A stretch of DNA of 64,000 nucleotides, taken from Oleiagrimonas sp. C23AA. Its GTDB lineage: Bacteria > Pseudomonadota > Gammaproteobacteria > Xanthomonadales > Rhodanobacteraceae. The notes under the pieces are model-generated. The model saw nothing but the letters and a program-made list of their open reading frames with translations. It did no database searches and had not been told where the DNA came from. Of this stretch, positions 50,451 through 59,426 are shown piece after piece. Location: contig NZ_JAARLY010000008.1 of NCBI RefSeq assembly GCF_011759385.1, positions 62,001 through 126,000 of the forward strand, in the 5' to 3' direction. The stretch's first letter is position 1. Every line of letters begins with the position of its first letter. The position numbers and the translations under genes are program-made.

Positions 50451-50620
50451 CTCTGTCCTTTTGCCTGAGAGTTTGGAAGCGTTACACGCTTCGTGCCCCT
50501 TCGGCGCCGGATTGAACCGGTCTCTCCAGAGTATGTGCACGCGGTGGTATGGGAGCCTGAGCGATTACGGGCGTTGCGCCTTCGGCAGCGGGCGTTGCGG
50601 CCCGCTTCTCCCACCGAGTG
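50451..50620 (-). promoter_or_regulatory. Tandem glycine riboswitch of gcvP
   Basis: Two aptamers lie in series on the minus strand. Aptamer 1 (about 50546-50615) shows GGGAGAAGCGGG, CGCTGCCGAAGG and a closing CAGGCTCCC. Aptamer 2 (about 50452-50530) has GGAGAGACC, GGCGCCGAAGGGGC and the diagnostic AACTCTCAGGCAAAAGGAC 3' element. The second ends 111 nt before the gcvP start. Glycine binding activates the downstream cleavage gene in known cases. Confidence 0.95.
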
Positions 50621-50775
50621 GTGTGTCTCAAGGGCCGCAATTATACGGCGCTTGGCAGCGGATTTCGCCTCCCGTGAAAGGTGGCGCATCTACACCGCTG
50701 GGACGCGCCTTGGGCTAGGCTTGGGGCCTTCTCGGGCGCCGGCGGGCGCGGCAAGTGTTCTCAAGGGAGCGTGGC

Positions 50776-52026
50776 ATGTTTGATGTGGCCGTGATCTGTC
50801 TGGTGATCACCGCATTGCTGGCGTATGTGAACCATCGGTTCGTGCATCTGCCCTCGGCGATCGGCGTGATGGCCATTGCCCTGGCGCTGTCACTGGTGCT
50901 GGTGATCTTGAATGCGCTGGGCGTGGGCGGACTGCACCACTACGAAACCCAGTTGCTCAAGCAGATCGACTTTCAGGAGGTGGTGCTCAAGGGCATGCTT
51001 TCGATCCTGCTGTTCGCCGCCGCGCTGGAGGTGGATATCAGCAAGCTGCGCTCGTACTGGTGGCATGTCGGCGCGCTGGCGGTGCTGGGCACGGTGGCGT
51101 CCACATTGCTGATCGGTTTCGTGCTGTGGTGGGCGTTGCCATTGCTGCACCTGAACCTGTCGCTGCCGTGGTGCCTGATTTTCGGTGCGCTGATCTCACC
51201 GACCGATCCGGTAGCGGTGGCCGGTATCATCCGCTCGGCCGGCGCGCCGGAAGCTCAGAACACGGTCATTTCCGGCGAATCGCTGTTCAACGACGGCATC
51301 GGCGTGGTGTTGTTCACGCTGCTGCTGGGCATGGTCGCCGGTGGCCACGGGCCTTCCTGGAGCCACGGGCTGGAACTGCTGGGACGCGAGGCGGGGGGCG
51401 GCATCGTCTACGGCCTGGTGCTGGGTTATGTCACCTACCGCCTGTTGCGTTCGATCGACAACTATCAGGTGGAAACACTGATCACGCTGGCCGCGGTGCT
51501 GGGCGGCTATGCACTGGCGCGCCAACTGCATGTGTCCGGTCCGCTGGCGATGGTCAGTGCCGGCCTGGTGGTGGGCAATCGCGGCCGCCAGTTCGGCATG
51601 TCCGACACCACGCGCCATCACCATGACATGTTCTGGGAGCTGCTGGACTGGATGCTCAACGCGGTGCTGTTCGTGCTGATTGGCCTGGAGTTCACTGCGG
51701 TGTCGTTCTCGCCGCAGGTGCTGGCCGTGTCCGGGCTGATGATCGTGGTCACGCTGGCCGCGCGGCTGCTCTGCGCTGGCCTGCCGGTGGGGCTGCTGCG
51801 ACGCTTCTTCCGTTTGCCGCAGGGCTCGTGGCTGGTGCTGACCTGGGGCGGATTACGCGGCGCCATTTCGGTGGCACTGGCACTGTCGCTGCCGGCTGGC
51901 GAAAACCGTGATCTGGTACTGGCGATGACCTACTACATCGTGGTGTTCTCGATCCTGGTGCAGGGGCTTAGCATCGGCAAGGTGGTGCGACGCATGGCGC
52001 CACGGCCGCAGACGGAGGGGTCATGA
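50776..52026 (+). CDS. CPA1-type Na+(K+)/H+ antiporter
   Basis: A 416-residue protein with 11-12 membrane helices. The conserved GALISPTDPVAVAGIIRS segment and the ESLFNDGIGVVLFTLLLG helix carry the Asp and Asn-Asp residues of CPA1 (NhaP/NHE-like) exchangers. WGGLRGAISVALALSLP near the C-terminus also fits. The start MFDVAVI at 50776 has AAGGGAG upstream. It overlaps the VOC gene by 4 bp. Confidence 0.93.
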   Translation: MFDVAVICLVITALLAYVNHRFVHLPSAIGVMAIALALSLVLVILNALGVGGLHHYETQLLKQIDFQEVVLKGMLSILLFAAALEVDISKLRSYWWHVGALAVLGTVASTLLIGFVLWWALPLLHLNLSLPWCLIFGALISPTDPVAVAGIIRSAGAPEAQNTVISGESLFNDGIGVVLFTLLLGMVAGGHGPSWSHGLELLGREAGGGIVYGLVLGYVTYRLLRSIDNYQVETLITLAAVLGGYALARQLHVSGPLAMVSAGLVVGNRGRQFGMSDTTRHHHDMFWELLDWMLNAVLFVLIGLEFTAVSFSPQVLAVSGLMIVVTLAARLLCAGLPVGLLRRFFRLPQGSWLVLTWGGLRGAISVALALSLPAGENRDLVLAMTYYIVVFSILVQGLSIGKVVRRMAPRPQTEGS

Positions 52027-52439
52027 TCAACATCCGTGGACTGGATCATGTGGTGCTGCGCGTGCGCGATCTGGAGCGCGCCGCGACGTTTTACATCGAT
52101 GTGCTGGGCTGCCGGCTGGAAAAGCGCCAGGACAACCTGGGGCTGTGGCAGCTGCGCGCCGGCCTGTCGCTGATCGATCTGGTCAGCGTCGATGGTCGCC
52201 TGGGGCGTGAGGGTGGCGCCGCGCCGGGCCAGGAGGGCCACAACATGGATCATTTGTGCGTGCGCGTGGAGCCGTTCGAGGCCGATGATATTCGCCAACA
52301 TCTGTCGCGCCATGGCGTCGAGGTGGGCGAGACCGGCTCGCGCTATGGCGCCGAAGGCCAGGGGCCATCGATCTACATCAACGATCCGGACGGCAATCGC
52401 GTGGAGCTTAAGGGGCCGCCCGATCTGCCGGCTGGCTGA
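52023..52439 (+). CDS. VOC-superfamily (glyoxalase-like) protein
   Basis: A 138-residue protein with paired beta-alpha-beta-beta-beta modules. LDHVVLRVRDLERAATFYIDVLGCRL opens the first (quoted residues split at the family break: LDHVVLRVRDLE and ATFYIDVLGCRL). MDHLCVRVEPFE opens the second, with metal-ligand candidates His8, His-region of MDH and the Glu in PDGNRVELKGP. The substrate is unknown. It is coupled to the antiporter by ATGA overlap. Confidence 0.9.
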   Translation: MINIRGLDHVVLRVRDLERAATFYIDVLGCRLEKRQDNLGLWQLRAGLSLIDLVSVDGRLGREGGAAPGQEGHNMDHLCVRVEPFEADDIRQHLSRHGVEVGETGSRYGAEGQGPSIYINDPDGNRVELKGPPDLPAG

Positions 52440-52443
52440 GCGC

Positions 52444-52734
52444 TTATCCGGAGGGCGGGTCCGGGCGTTCGATGAACGGTCGGGCGGCATTGAGCTTGTA
52501 CAGGCCATAGGCACCAAAGCCGGTCAGCCAGCCGAGGATGGCGCCATACATCTGCTGGCCGAAGGCGCGGCCGATGACAATGCCCAGAAGCGTCAGTGTG
52601 GCGAACAGCGCCGAGCCTTTCAGTGCCGTCTTCAGGCCCAGCTTGTCTTGCGCCGCGCGCAGGCGGCGATCGGCTTCGGCATCGGACAGACCGGCCAGTT
52701 CGGGCAGGTCCTGGCGTCGGAAATACAGCGGCAT
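52444..52734 (-). CDS. Small membrane protein, unknown family
   Basis: A 96-residue protein. A charged N-terminal helix (DLPELAGLSDAEADRRLRAAQDKLG) is followed by two membrane helices (SALFATLTLLGIVIG and YGAILGWLTGFGAYGLY). The start MPLYFRRQ at 52734 is preferred, since the longer in-frame reading is cysteine/arginine-rich and has no ribosome-binding site. It ends 4 bp after the convergent VOC gene. The 52735-53068 spacer holds no gene I can support. Confidence 0.72.
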   Translation of the reverse strand: MPLYFRRQDLPELAGLSDAEADRRLRAAQDKLGLKTALKGSALFATLTLLGIVIGRAFGQQMYGAILGWLTGFGAYGLYKLNAARPFIERPDPPSG

Positions 52735-53068
52735 GGGCGGATCATCAAGGCGGTGATAGCGCCCGAGTATGCCTGCTACCTGCAAGCGGATGCACGCGAT
52801 CGGGCGCGTCGGGGAGGTGTCTGCCAGGCGCGACAAACGCGGGGGAGATATCCCCTCGCGCAGGCAGCATGCGGTGTATGACCTGGCGGTAGTTGCGTGT
52901 GGCTGAATGTTTGCACGGCACGCCTGCCATGCCCGTACCTGAAGCGTGCATCCATGGCGCAAGCGCAGGTGACGCTCTCATACATCGAACAGTTAGCAGA
53001 CCCCTGCTAAACAACACGGGTCCGCAGCGCTGTTTTCCCTCCGGCGCGGCCATCTTCGGAGCAGATGC

Positions 53069-53344
53069 ATGATTGCCTTTGAGAGCGGTTTGTTTATCCG
53101 CATAGAAGAGATGACCGGCCCGAGAGCGCCGGTTCCCCGGCCGCTGCAGAGTGGCTTCGTCGTCGATTGCGGATATCGCGTATTGGGCCTGTATAGCCCG
53201 GCTGAAACATCAGACGCCTACATGATGCTGAGCAACGACCGCGACGAGATCTGGTTCATTTCCACGCGTCACGTGCGCACCGCGGGCATGGGACCGGAAG
53301 ATGCGTTTCGGCTGCCGCTGTCACAGCTGAGCGCGGGCCTCTGA
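53069..53344 (+). CDS. Hypothetical protein (91 residues)
   Basis: A soluble small protein without cysteine-based or catalytic motifs other than a VVDCGYRVLGLY core. It looks beta-rich with an aromatic DEIWFISTRHVRT stretch. I do not recognise a family. The reading frame is clean and GC-consistent, with a terminator at 53549 after it. It is the last host gene before the phage-derived element. Confidence 0.7.
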   Translation: MIAFESGLFIRIEEMTGPRAPVPRPLQSGFVVDCGYRVLGLYSPAETSDAYMMLSNDRDEIWFISTRHVRTAGMGPEDAFRLPLSQLSAGL

Positions 53345-53548
53345 CAGGTCATTTGCCAGCATGGGTTCGGCCAGTGGTTCGCGTGGACTGCCCAATCGCC
53401 TTGCGTCGACTTAAATCGTGCAACGTCGGTCTGGCCGCGCACGTCTTGCAGATATGGGACAATACGGTCGGCCGGAGGGCGGGATTTTGCTGCCGGGCTC
53501 GTGGAACGCGATCACTCGCTGGCCCCCAAAGGTCCCCGGCAGACAAAG

Positions 53549-53573
53549 AAAAAGCCCGCCTTTCGGCGGGCTT
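53549..53573. terminator. Terminator at the left end of the integrated element
   Basis: AAGCCCGCC / GGCGGGCTT with a TTTC loop. Read on the minus strand it would be the original terminator of tRNA-Leu, now separated from it by the element. A similar hairpin lies at 62932-62957 on the other side. Confidence 0.85.
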
Positions 53574-53583
53574 CATCTAGAAT

Positions 53584-53600
53584 TGGTGCCAGGAGAAGAC
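53584..53600. repeat. attL-like repeat: remnant of the tRNA-Leu 3' end
   Basis: TGGTGCCAGGAGAAGAC differs from the tRNA 3' end (63002-63019, TGGTGCCCAGGAGAAGAC) by one missing C. The 63002-63019 copy lies in the intact tRNA gene, next to the integrase. The pair brackets the 9.4-kb element. Confidence 0.85.
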
Positions 53601-53745
53601 GCAAAATTACATCATAAGCGATTGATATTGATGTTTTTTATTGTTTCTTCTTGGTAGATGTACCCTCAGAAATATCCGCTTCACTAGCGTCGGTCTCTGA
53701 GGTGGGTTAATCAGCCTAATCTCTATATGAACGGTTGATAAATGC
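53601..53745. other. Left end of the element, non-coding
   Basis: 145 bp, more AT-rich than the host DNA, between the att repeat and the tape-measure stop. It contains no further tail gene; structural genes stop abruptly here. Confidence 0.6.
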
Positions 53746-56409
53746 CTACTTGAACAATGCGTGCCTAACCGTCGTTGGGTTTTCCGTCACTTTGTTGATG
53801 ACCGCTCTTTCGAACACAGGCGTAGTGGCTATTTCGTGGGCTGCATGCTCGGGATCAAAGACATTGATGATCTTGAATTGCGTCGCGTGACCGTGTCCCG
53901 AACTGTTTGCGGGTGAGGGTATCTGTGCAGGCATGCGCAGAGGCCTCACTGGGGGCGTAGGCAGGTCCCTGGCACCGACCAGGCCCCCCTGTGCGTATCC
54001 ATAGACCTCTGCGGCAAAGTCTTCTACAGCGGCCATGCCGCGCTGGTTGATGTCCAATAGCAGGGGCAGCATGCCGGGCTGAGCGGTGGATTCACGGCGA
54101 ATCACGGTTTCGCCCTTGTGCACGTCGCCAGCGCGTTGATACTTGCCACCGTGCCCCGTGTATCCGCCTTCTGCGTAACCGTTGGTCACTGACTGTTGTC
54201 GGATTTGGGCGACATTTTCCAAGCCGGCAGCTATGGCGGCCGCTGCCGCCGCAGCGCCAAGCGCGGGGCCGACATAGGGAATGGATGCCATTGCCGCGTA
54301 TGCCTCGGTGGCGCTTTGATACGTGTTGATGATGGCTTGGGCAATGGCTGTAGCCTTGCCGATGCGCGCCATTTTCTTGTTGTGGCTCGTGCTCAGTTGT
54401 GCCAACTGACCGAACAGGCTGGAGGATATTTGCAGCTGCGCCTGCTGCCTCGCCTGCTCGATCTGGGTCATCTGCTGATCGTGCTGCTGCTTGATGGAAA
54501 TCTCTTTTGCGTCCCACTCCTGCTGCGTGCCGATTTTCTTTTCGCGGAACGTATTCAACAGGGCGATCTGCTGTTGGTACCACTTTTCAAGCTGGGCCTG
54601 GGCTTGATCGTTGCGAAACAGCTCGCTGAAGGCGCCGCCAACTTCGGGTGCCAGGCCCTGATATTGCGGCGCCTTGGTGAATGCCTGGTTGACTACGCGG
54701 CCGGTCTGCTGGGTGTATTCGGCTGACTTGATGATGCCCTTTTGCAGCGCATCGTTGAGCGTCTGGATCTGCGCCTGCGCGGTTTCCGTGGCGGCCTCGG
54801 CCGGCGTGCGCAACGCCTCGCGCAGCTGCTCGTAAGCCTGTTTGGCCTGCTCGGATAGCTTGGTCAGCGCGCCTTCGCGGATCTTGGCAGCATACGTGAC
54901 CGCATCGGCTACCTGCTGCTGCACCTGGCCGACATCGGCGCCGTGTTTGATGGCTTCGCCGCCCGCCTCGGCCGCCTGCTGCACGGCCTTGATGTAGTCA
55001 TCCCACACCTTTTGCGTTGGCGTCAGTGTCTGCGTGCGCAGGCTATCCACCGAGGCCGCCAGCTTGTCATTGGCTGCTTTCAGCTCGGCGGCAGCCTTGG
55101 CGGCCTTCTTGGGGTCGACCACGGGTTTGGCGGACCCCGAACCATTGCCATAAATGCTGCCAATGAAGTCACCGGCGGCACCGCCAATCTGATTCTTCAG
55201 TGGTGCATCACGACGCTTTTGCAGCTCGGCCTGCACCTCCTGGCGTTCTTTCTCAAGCCGCGCCAATTCGCCGCGCAGGTTGGAAGTGGATGACCCACGC
55301 ACCGCGCTGTAGATGCTGGCGACGCTGCCTAGAAAGCCGGACGACGACAGCGCCGATGGCTTGGCCGCATTCACGAAACGCTGCCCGGCCGATTGGTCAA
55401 GGCGCTTCTGTACGGCGGCGATGCGCTCGCTCAGGTCCGTATATTGGTTCAGCAGGCCGTTATAGCTTTTGTCCGCCGTGCGGCTGAATACGTCAGTGAC
55501 GGCCACCCGCAAGCCATTGAACGCCGAAATGGCCTTTGCCGTTTCAGATGTCAGCGACACCAGCCCGGACACCATCGCTGCAAAGCCTGCTTTCACGTCG
55601 GGGCTTTGCAGCGTAGTGGTCAACTCGCGAATGGAATTACCGGCGTCGGTAAGGTTGCCGCCGTCGCCTTCCAGCAAGTCACCGAAGGCGTTTTTCAGCT
55701 GCTTGAGTGCACCGCCGAAAGTTTGGGCAGCGGCACGGGCGGTGCCACCCATTTTGCCAGCCAGCGCATCGAGGATGATGCCCTGGGCTTTGGCTGCTTG
55801 ACCGGCATCGACTAGCGCCTTGATTTGGGCTTTCTGTTGGTCGGTGAAGATGATGCCCACGCGCTGCAACGCCGTCAGGCCCTTTACTGGATTGTCCAGT
55901 GCGCGTCCGACCGCTAGCGCCGATGCCTTCAGGTCTTGGCCGAGCGCGGCGCTCATGTCGAGAGTCGCCTCGACGGCGCGCTTGTACTCATTGCCATGAA
56001 TGTTCTTGAAGGAAAGCAGCAGGGCTTCCATTTCCTCGACGGCTTCGTCGCCGTATGTGGTCACCTGCTGCATTGCCCCGGCCAAGTCGACTAGATCCTT
56101 TTTAGTCAGGCCCGCAGCCCCACCCGTGGATTTGAGGCGTTGTCCAAGCTGGCGTAGCGCATCCTCCTGGCGGGTCGTCGCCTCGATTACATCCTTGAAT
56201 ACAAGGCCGCCTCCCAGCGCCAGCAGAGCACCATGCAGCGACCCTGCCAGCTTGTTGAGCTTGCCGAAACCGGCGTTGATTTTTGCCGCCGCGCGTTCGC
56301 CTGCTGCGCCCGTTGTCTTGAATTTGGCGTCGAGCTTGGACAGCCCTGCCGTGGCCGGTTGTAAATCGGCACCGGCCTTGAGCATCAGCAGGTAGTCGCG
56401 CTTGGCCAT
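53746..56409 (-). CDS. Phage tail tape-measure protein
   Basis: An 887-residue protein rich in Ala, Gln and Lys. A coiled-coil N-terminal third begins MAKRDYLLMLKAGADLQPAT. Hydrophobic Gly/Ala-rich segments are found mid-protein (ALLALGGGLVF) and near residue 720 (SIPYVGPALGAAAAAAAIAAG). The C-terminus includes GYAEGGYTGHGGKY, a motif typical of tape-measure proteins. It determines tail length and is made in siphoviral or myoviral tails; no other tail gene is nearby. Confidence 0.9.
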   Translation of the reverse strand: MAKRDYLLMLKAGADLQPATAGLSKLDAKFKTTGAAGERAAAKINAGFGKLNKLAGSLHGALLALGGGLVFKDVIEATTRQEDALRQLGQRLKSTGGAAGLTKKDLVDLAGAMQQVTTYGDEAVEEMEALLLSFKNIHGNEYKRAVEATLDMSAALGQDLKASALAVGRALDNPVKGLTALQRVGIIFTDQQKAQIKALVDAGQAAKAQGIILDALAGKMGGTARAAAQTFGGALKQLKNAFGDLLEGDGGNLTDAGNSIRELTTTLQSPDVKAGFAAMVSGLVSLTSETAKAISAFNGLRVAVTDVFSRTADKSYNGLLNQYTDLSERIAAVQKRLDQSAGQRFVNAAKPSALSSSGFLGSVASIYSAVRGSSTSNLRGELARLEKERQEVQAELQKRRDAPLKNQIGGAAGDFIGSIYGNGSGSAKPVVDPKKAAKAAAELKAANDKLAASVDSLRTQTLTPTQKVWDDYIKAVQQAAEAGGEAIKHGADVGQVQQQVADAVTYAAKIREGALTKLSEQAKQAYEQLREALRTPAEAATETAQAQIQTLNDALQKGIIKSAEYTQQTGRVVNQAFTKAPQYQGLAPEVGGAFSELFRNDQAQAQLEKWYQQQIALLNTFREKKIGTQQEWDAKEISIKQQHDQQMTQIEQARQQAQLQISSSLFGQLAQLSTSHNKKMARIGKATAIAQAIINTYQSATEAYAAMASIPYVGPALGAAAAAAAIAAGLENVAQIRQQSVTNGYAEGGYTGHGGKYQRAGDVHKGETVIRRESTAQPGMLPLLLDINQRGMAAVEDFAAEVYGYAQGGLVGARDLPTPPVRPLRMPAQIPSPANSSGHGHATQFKIINVFDPEHAAHEIATTPVFERAVINKVTENPTTVRHALFK

Positions 56410-56505
56410 AGTTAGGTCCTTATAGGGACCAGCCCGCCACTTCGCACCGGATCACCCGGCGGGCTGGTCAATGAGGGTGATCCGGCCGCCTACGGAAATC
56501 GCTGG

Positions 56506-58668
56506 TTAGTTGATCGGTGTTTTGACGATGCCTCGCCAATCGATGAAGCGCACACCAAACTGGTGACGTACCTTCCAGCTACGGGCGTCGACGCGGAAGC
56601 CGTCCTCTTCTTCGATATGAGGCGCCGGCTCATCTTGAAGCGTGGCCATCTCGGCGGTATCGATCTGCGTGGTAGACGCCAGCAAATAAAAGGCGCTGGC
56701 TGCGAGCCGGGGCTCCACCACAAGCTCCAGCGAGCTGATCCAGGGCGCCACCATCTGTTGATCCGAGCCCTGATTGGCTCGGGCCGCGCTGGCGGCAAGC
56801 AGCACCTCGGCCGTCTGTTCCAGTTCGGCCGGGACCAGCAGGACACGCGGCACCAGGTTCAGCAAGCCACCGCCTACGGCTTTTTGCTTGCGCAGCATGG
56901 TGCGTGCGGCGCCGAGCGCGTCCGCGTCAAGGCCGGATACGGCGCCGGCCAAATTGGCATGGTCCACATGGAACAGCGCTTTTTCATCCTGCATGGACTG
57001 GCCGGTACCAGCATTGAGGCCGAACAGGTTGTATACCTCATCCGCTTCCAGGCGGCTGGCCGCCTGGCCCATGCCGCTGGTAATACGCAGAAACGCGCCA
57101 AAGTTATCGTTGATGATGGCCTCGCGGGACAGCTGCACGATGCGGCCGAACTTCTCGACCGAGAAGGGAACCGATGCATTCTCATCCATGGCGCCGTTCT
57201 GGTATTCCCCATATTCGGGCACCTTCTTGAGATCGGGCGCAGACCCCAGCGCGATCCGGGTCTGTGGCTTGAAGTCGGGAACACGACCGGCCCGAACCCA
57301 CGCCTTGTGGGAACTGGGCTCATTTTCGTAACCCTGGCTCAGAGCCCGGCTGGTGGTATTCGCCAGCAGCTCTGGAAAGTCACTGGTGCTCAGAGCCGCC
57401 TTCACCAAATGCTTGTGCTCGAAGCCTTCAGGGCTGCGCCCGCTGCGACTCAGTGATGCCCGTGCAATGTCAATGAGCGAAGTACGCATAAAGTCACGGG
57501 CGCCGGCATGGGGCTTTTCCACCTTGTAGCCGTTGCGCATCAGAAGGGCATCGCTGGCGGCCTGAACGAAATCGACGCGTGGGTCTTCGTGAATATGGAT
57601 GTCACGCACCCCGGCCAGGGGTTCGCCACGCTGGCCGAGCATGTCCATCACCTGCTGGCGAACGGCTTCGACGCTCATGCTCGGATCAACCAGCGCACTG
57701 GTCATCAGTTCCTGAATGCGGTCACCGGTGGGGCCGCCACGCGCCACAAACGGTTGCATCATCGAAACAATGGTCTGGTTACGCTCGCGAATGGCTGCGG
57801 CCGAAGGCGCGCCACCCCCGCCCCCTTGGTGAGTGTCGGCGGGCGCCTGGAATCGCTGCGTGCGATGGGTCTTGAGTTTCATGCGTGTCTCTCCGTCCAG
57901 TCGAATGCGCGGCTTCTCCACAGTGGGAAGCTGCAAAGGGTGCCGGCGCGCCGCAGCATGGGCGAGCTGGCGGATGTCTTCGGGCGCATCATCAAGCAGG
58001 CGATCAAGGTCCGAAGCGCGGGCATTGGCCAGCGCCTGAGCATTGGCGTCTTCGGTATTCGTGGGCACACCGATAAGCGTGTCGGCAAAGCCGGCCTCCA
58101 GTGCCTGCTCGCCGTTGTAGTAGTGATCTACCCCGTCTTGCAGCAGCGCCAGCATGTCGGGTTCATTGGTCCCGCTTTTGTGGGCATAGGCGGCAGCCAT
58201 GGTGGTGGCGTACTGGTCCAGCACATCGGCCATACCGCGCATGTCCAGCGCGTTGCCCTGAGCCAGGCCCCACGGCGCGTGGATCATCAACAGAGATAGC
58301 GCCGGCATCTGCACTTCATCGCCGGCCATGGCAATGAGGCTGGCGCTGGACATCGCGACGCCGTCGACAGTAACCACCTTGCGTGCCGGATGGCGGCGAA
58401 GCGCGTTGTATATCGCCATGCCATCGCTGACGCTGCCGCCGTAGCTGTTGATGCGCACGTTGATTTGCGACGTGTTGGCGGGCAGTGCTTGCAGCTGCTG
58501 CGCTACGCTGATGGCGCTGACCGATTCCTCCAGCCAGCTGTCCCCGATATTGCCGTAGATAAGAAGTTCGGCTTCGCCATTGGCGAGGGCGCGAACCGTC
58601 ATCAAAGGTGCCCCAATATCGCGACTGAGCGCAGGCATGGCGGCTTCAGGTTGGCTGGTCCGTTTCAT
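56506..58668 (-). CDS. Prohead protease / major capsid protein fusion
   Basis: A 720-residue two-domain protein. Residues about 20-215 are a ClpP-type (S14) protease: NIGDSW, INSYGGSVSDGMAIYNAL, the catalytic-Ser region MSSASLIAMAGDE and LLMIHAPW with the His. From about 310 onward it resembles the Mu-like/HK97-fold major head protein, with the boundary region rich in Gly/Pro (QGGGGGAPSAAA). Fusions of protease and capsid are known in some small phages and would be self-cleaved. It is followed downstream by the tape measure. Confidence 0.88.
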   Translation of the reverse strand: MKRTSQPEAAMPALSRDIGAPLMTVRALANGEAELLIYGNIGDSWLEESVSAISVAQQLQALPANTSQINVRINSYGGSVSDGMAIYNALRRHPARKVVTVDGVAMSSASLIAMAGDEVQMPALSLLMIHAPWGLAQGNALDMRGMADVLDQYATTMAAAYAHKSGTNEPDMLALLQDGVDHYYNGEQALEAGFADTLIGVPTNTEDANAQALANARASDLDRLLDDAPEDIRQLAHAAARRHPLQLPTVEKPRIRLDGETRMKLKTHRTQRFQAPADTHQGGGGGAPSAAAIRERNQTIVSMMQPFVARGGPTGDRIQELMTSALVDPSMSVEAVRQQVMDMLGQRGEPLAGVRDIHIHEDPRVDFVQAASDALLMRNGYKVEKPHAGARDFMRTSLIDIARASLSRSGRSPEGFEHKHLVKAALSTSDFPELLANTTSRALSQGYENEPSSHKAWVRAGRVPDFKPQTRIALGSAPDLKKVPEYGEYQNGAMDENASVPFSVEKFGRIVQLSREAIINDNFGAFLRITSGMGQAASRLEADEVYNLFGLNAGTGQSMQDEKALFHVDHANLAGAVSGLDADALGAARTMLRKQKAVGGGLLNLVPRVLLVPAELEQTAEVLLAASAARANQGSDQQMVAPWISSLELVVEPRLAASAFYLLASTTQIDTAEMATLQDEPAPHIEEEDGFRVDARSWKVRHQFGVRFIDWRGIVKTPIN

Positions 58669-59122
58669 CGTCGTGGTGCCCCTCTAGGTCTGAGGGCATC
58701 GTCCATGCGAATGCAGGGACATCACCACCGCTTGCATGTCCGTAGCGCCCCAGGATGCGGCTGAATTGCTTCTGCGTGCTCGGAAGTTCATGCACTTGGG
58801 CCGCGCGTATGAGCCGCCCCCGTACCCCTAAGCTGGAGAGGAACGTGGGGCGTTTGGTTTCAAAGCGGTTCCAGCAACGGCGAATGATGGCCGCCTCATC
58901 GCTAAGCGCTTGTGCCTTGGTCCATGTGGAACCATCCAGCAGCGTAGCCGCATGGCATATCAGGCGATCACGCAAGCCGCGTTTGTATTCGTCACTCACA
59001 CTGCCTTCGACAACCTCCAACACCCACCCCCCGAGATCAGGGGGGAGCGGAAGTCCGGAGCGAGCTAGGCTTCGCAGCCGGGCCAGGTTGTGGGCGAAAT
59101 CAGTGGGCACGGCCGGACCCAT
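58646..59122 (-). CDS. Hypothetical phage protein (158 residues)
   Basis: A soluble, helix-rich protein beginning MGPAVPTDFAHNLARLRSLARSG. It contains a Trp/Arg-rich segment (IIRRCWNRFETKRPTF). The start at 59122 is chosen because the longer reading is low-complexity. It overlaps the capsid fusion start by 23 bp. I do not recognise a family. Confidence 0.72.
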   Translation of the reverse strand: MGPAVPTDFAHNLARLRSLARSGLPLPPDLGGWVLEVVEGSVSDEYKRGLRDRLICHAATLLDGSTWTKAQALSDEAAIIRRCWNRFETKRPTFLSSLGVRGRLIRAAQVHELPSTQKQFSRILGRYGHASGGDVPAFAWTMPSDLEGHHDDETDQPT

Positions 59123-59411
59123 GGCCGGGCTGTGCCACCGGCGACGTGCTGGCCTCAATCCAGTCCGCCAGGTCCTGGCCTTCTGCCACGATGATGCCGG
59201 TTGCCTGGAGCACCGGCATGAAGGCGGCGAAGTCGATAGGGGTCCAGATAGTCCACATGTTGCCGCCACGGATGAAGATGCCGCCGGCTAGTTGGCGCGG
59301 GCAGTAGCAGACCAGGTGATGCCCGCTCTTGTCGGCGATCGTATGGCGTGGATCGCTCAGGGTGTCCGGATGGATGCCGGCAGGGATGGGAAGCGTTGCT
59401 GTCTGATTCAT
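59100..59411 (-). CDS. Hypothetical phage protein (103 residues)
   Basis: A small protein with a hydrophobic central part (FIRGGNMWTIWTPIDFAAFMPVLQ) and a His-rich C-terminal end. Its stop overlaps the next gene by 23 bp. There is no recognisable family. Confidence 0.68.
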   Translation of the reverse strand: MNQTATLPIPAGIHPDTLSDPRHTIADKSGHHLVCYCPRQLAGGIFIRGGNMWTIWTPIDFAAFMPVLQATGIIVAEGQDLADWIEASTSPVAQPGHGSGRAH

Positions 59412-59426
59412 GGAAGGGCTCCAGGG

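Noticed and set aside
53584-53600. A second tRNA gene at the left end
   Set aside because: Only the last ~17 bases of tRNA-Leu are present, so it is an attachment remnant, not a gene.
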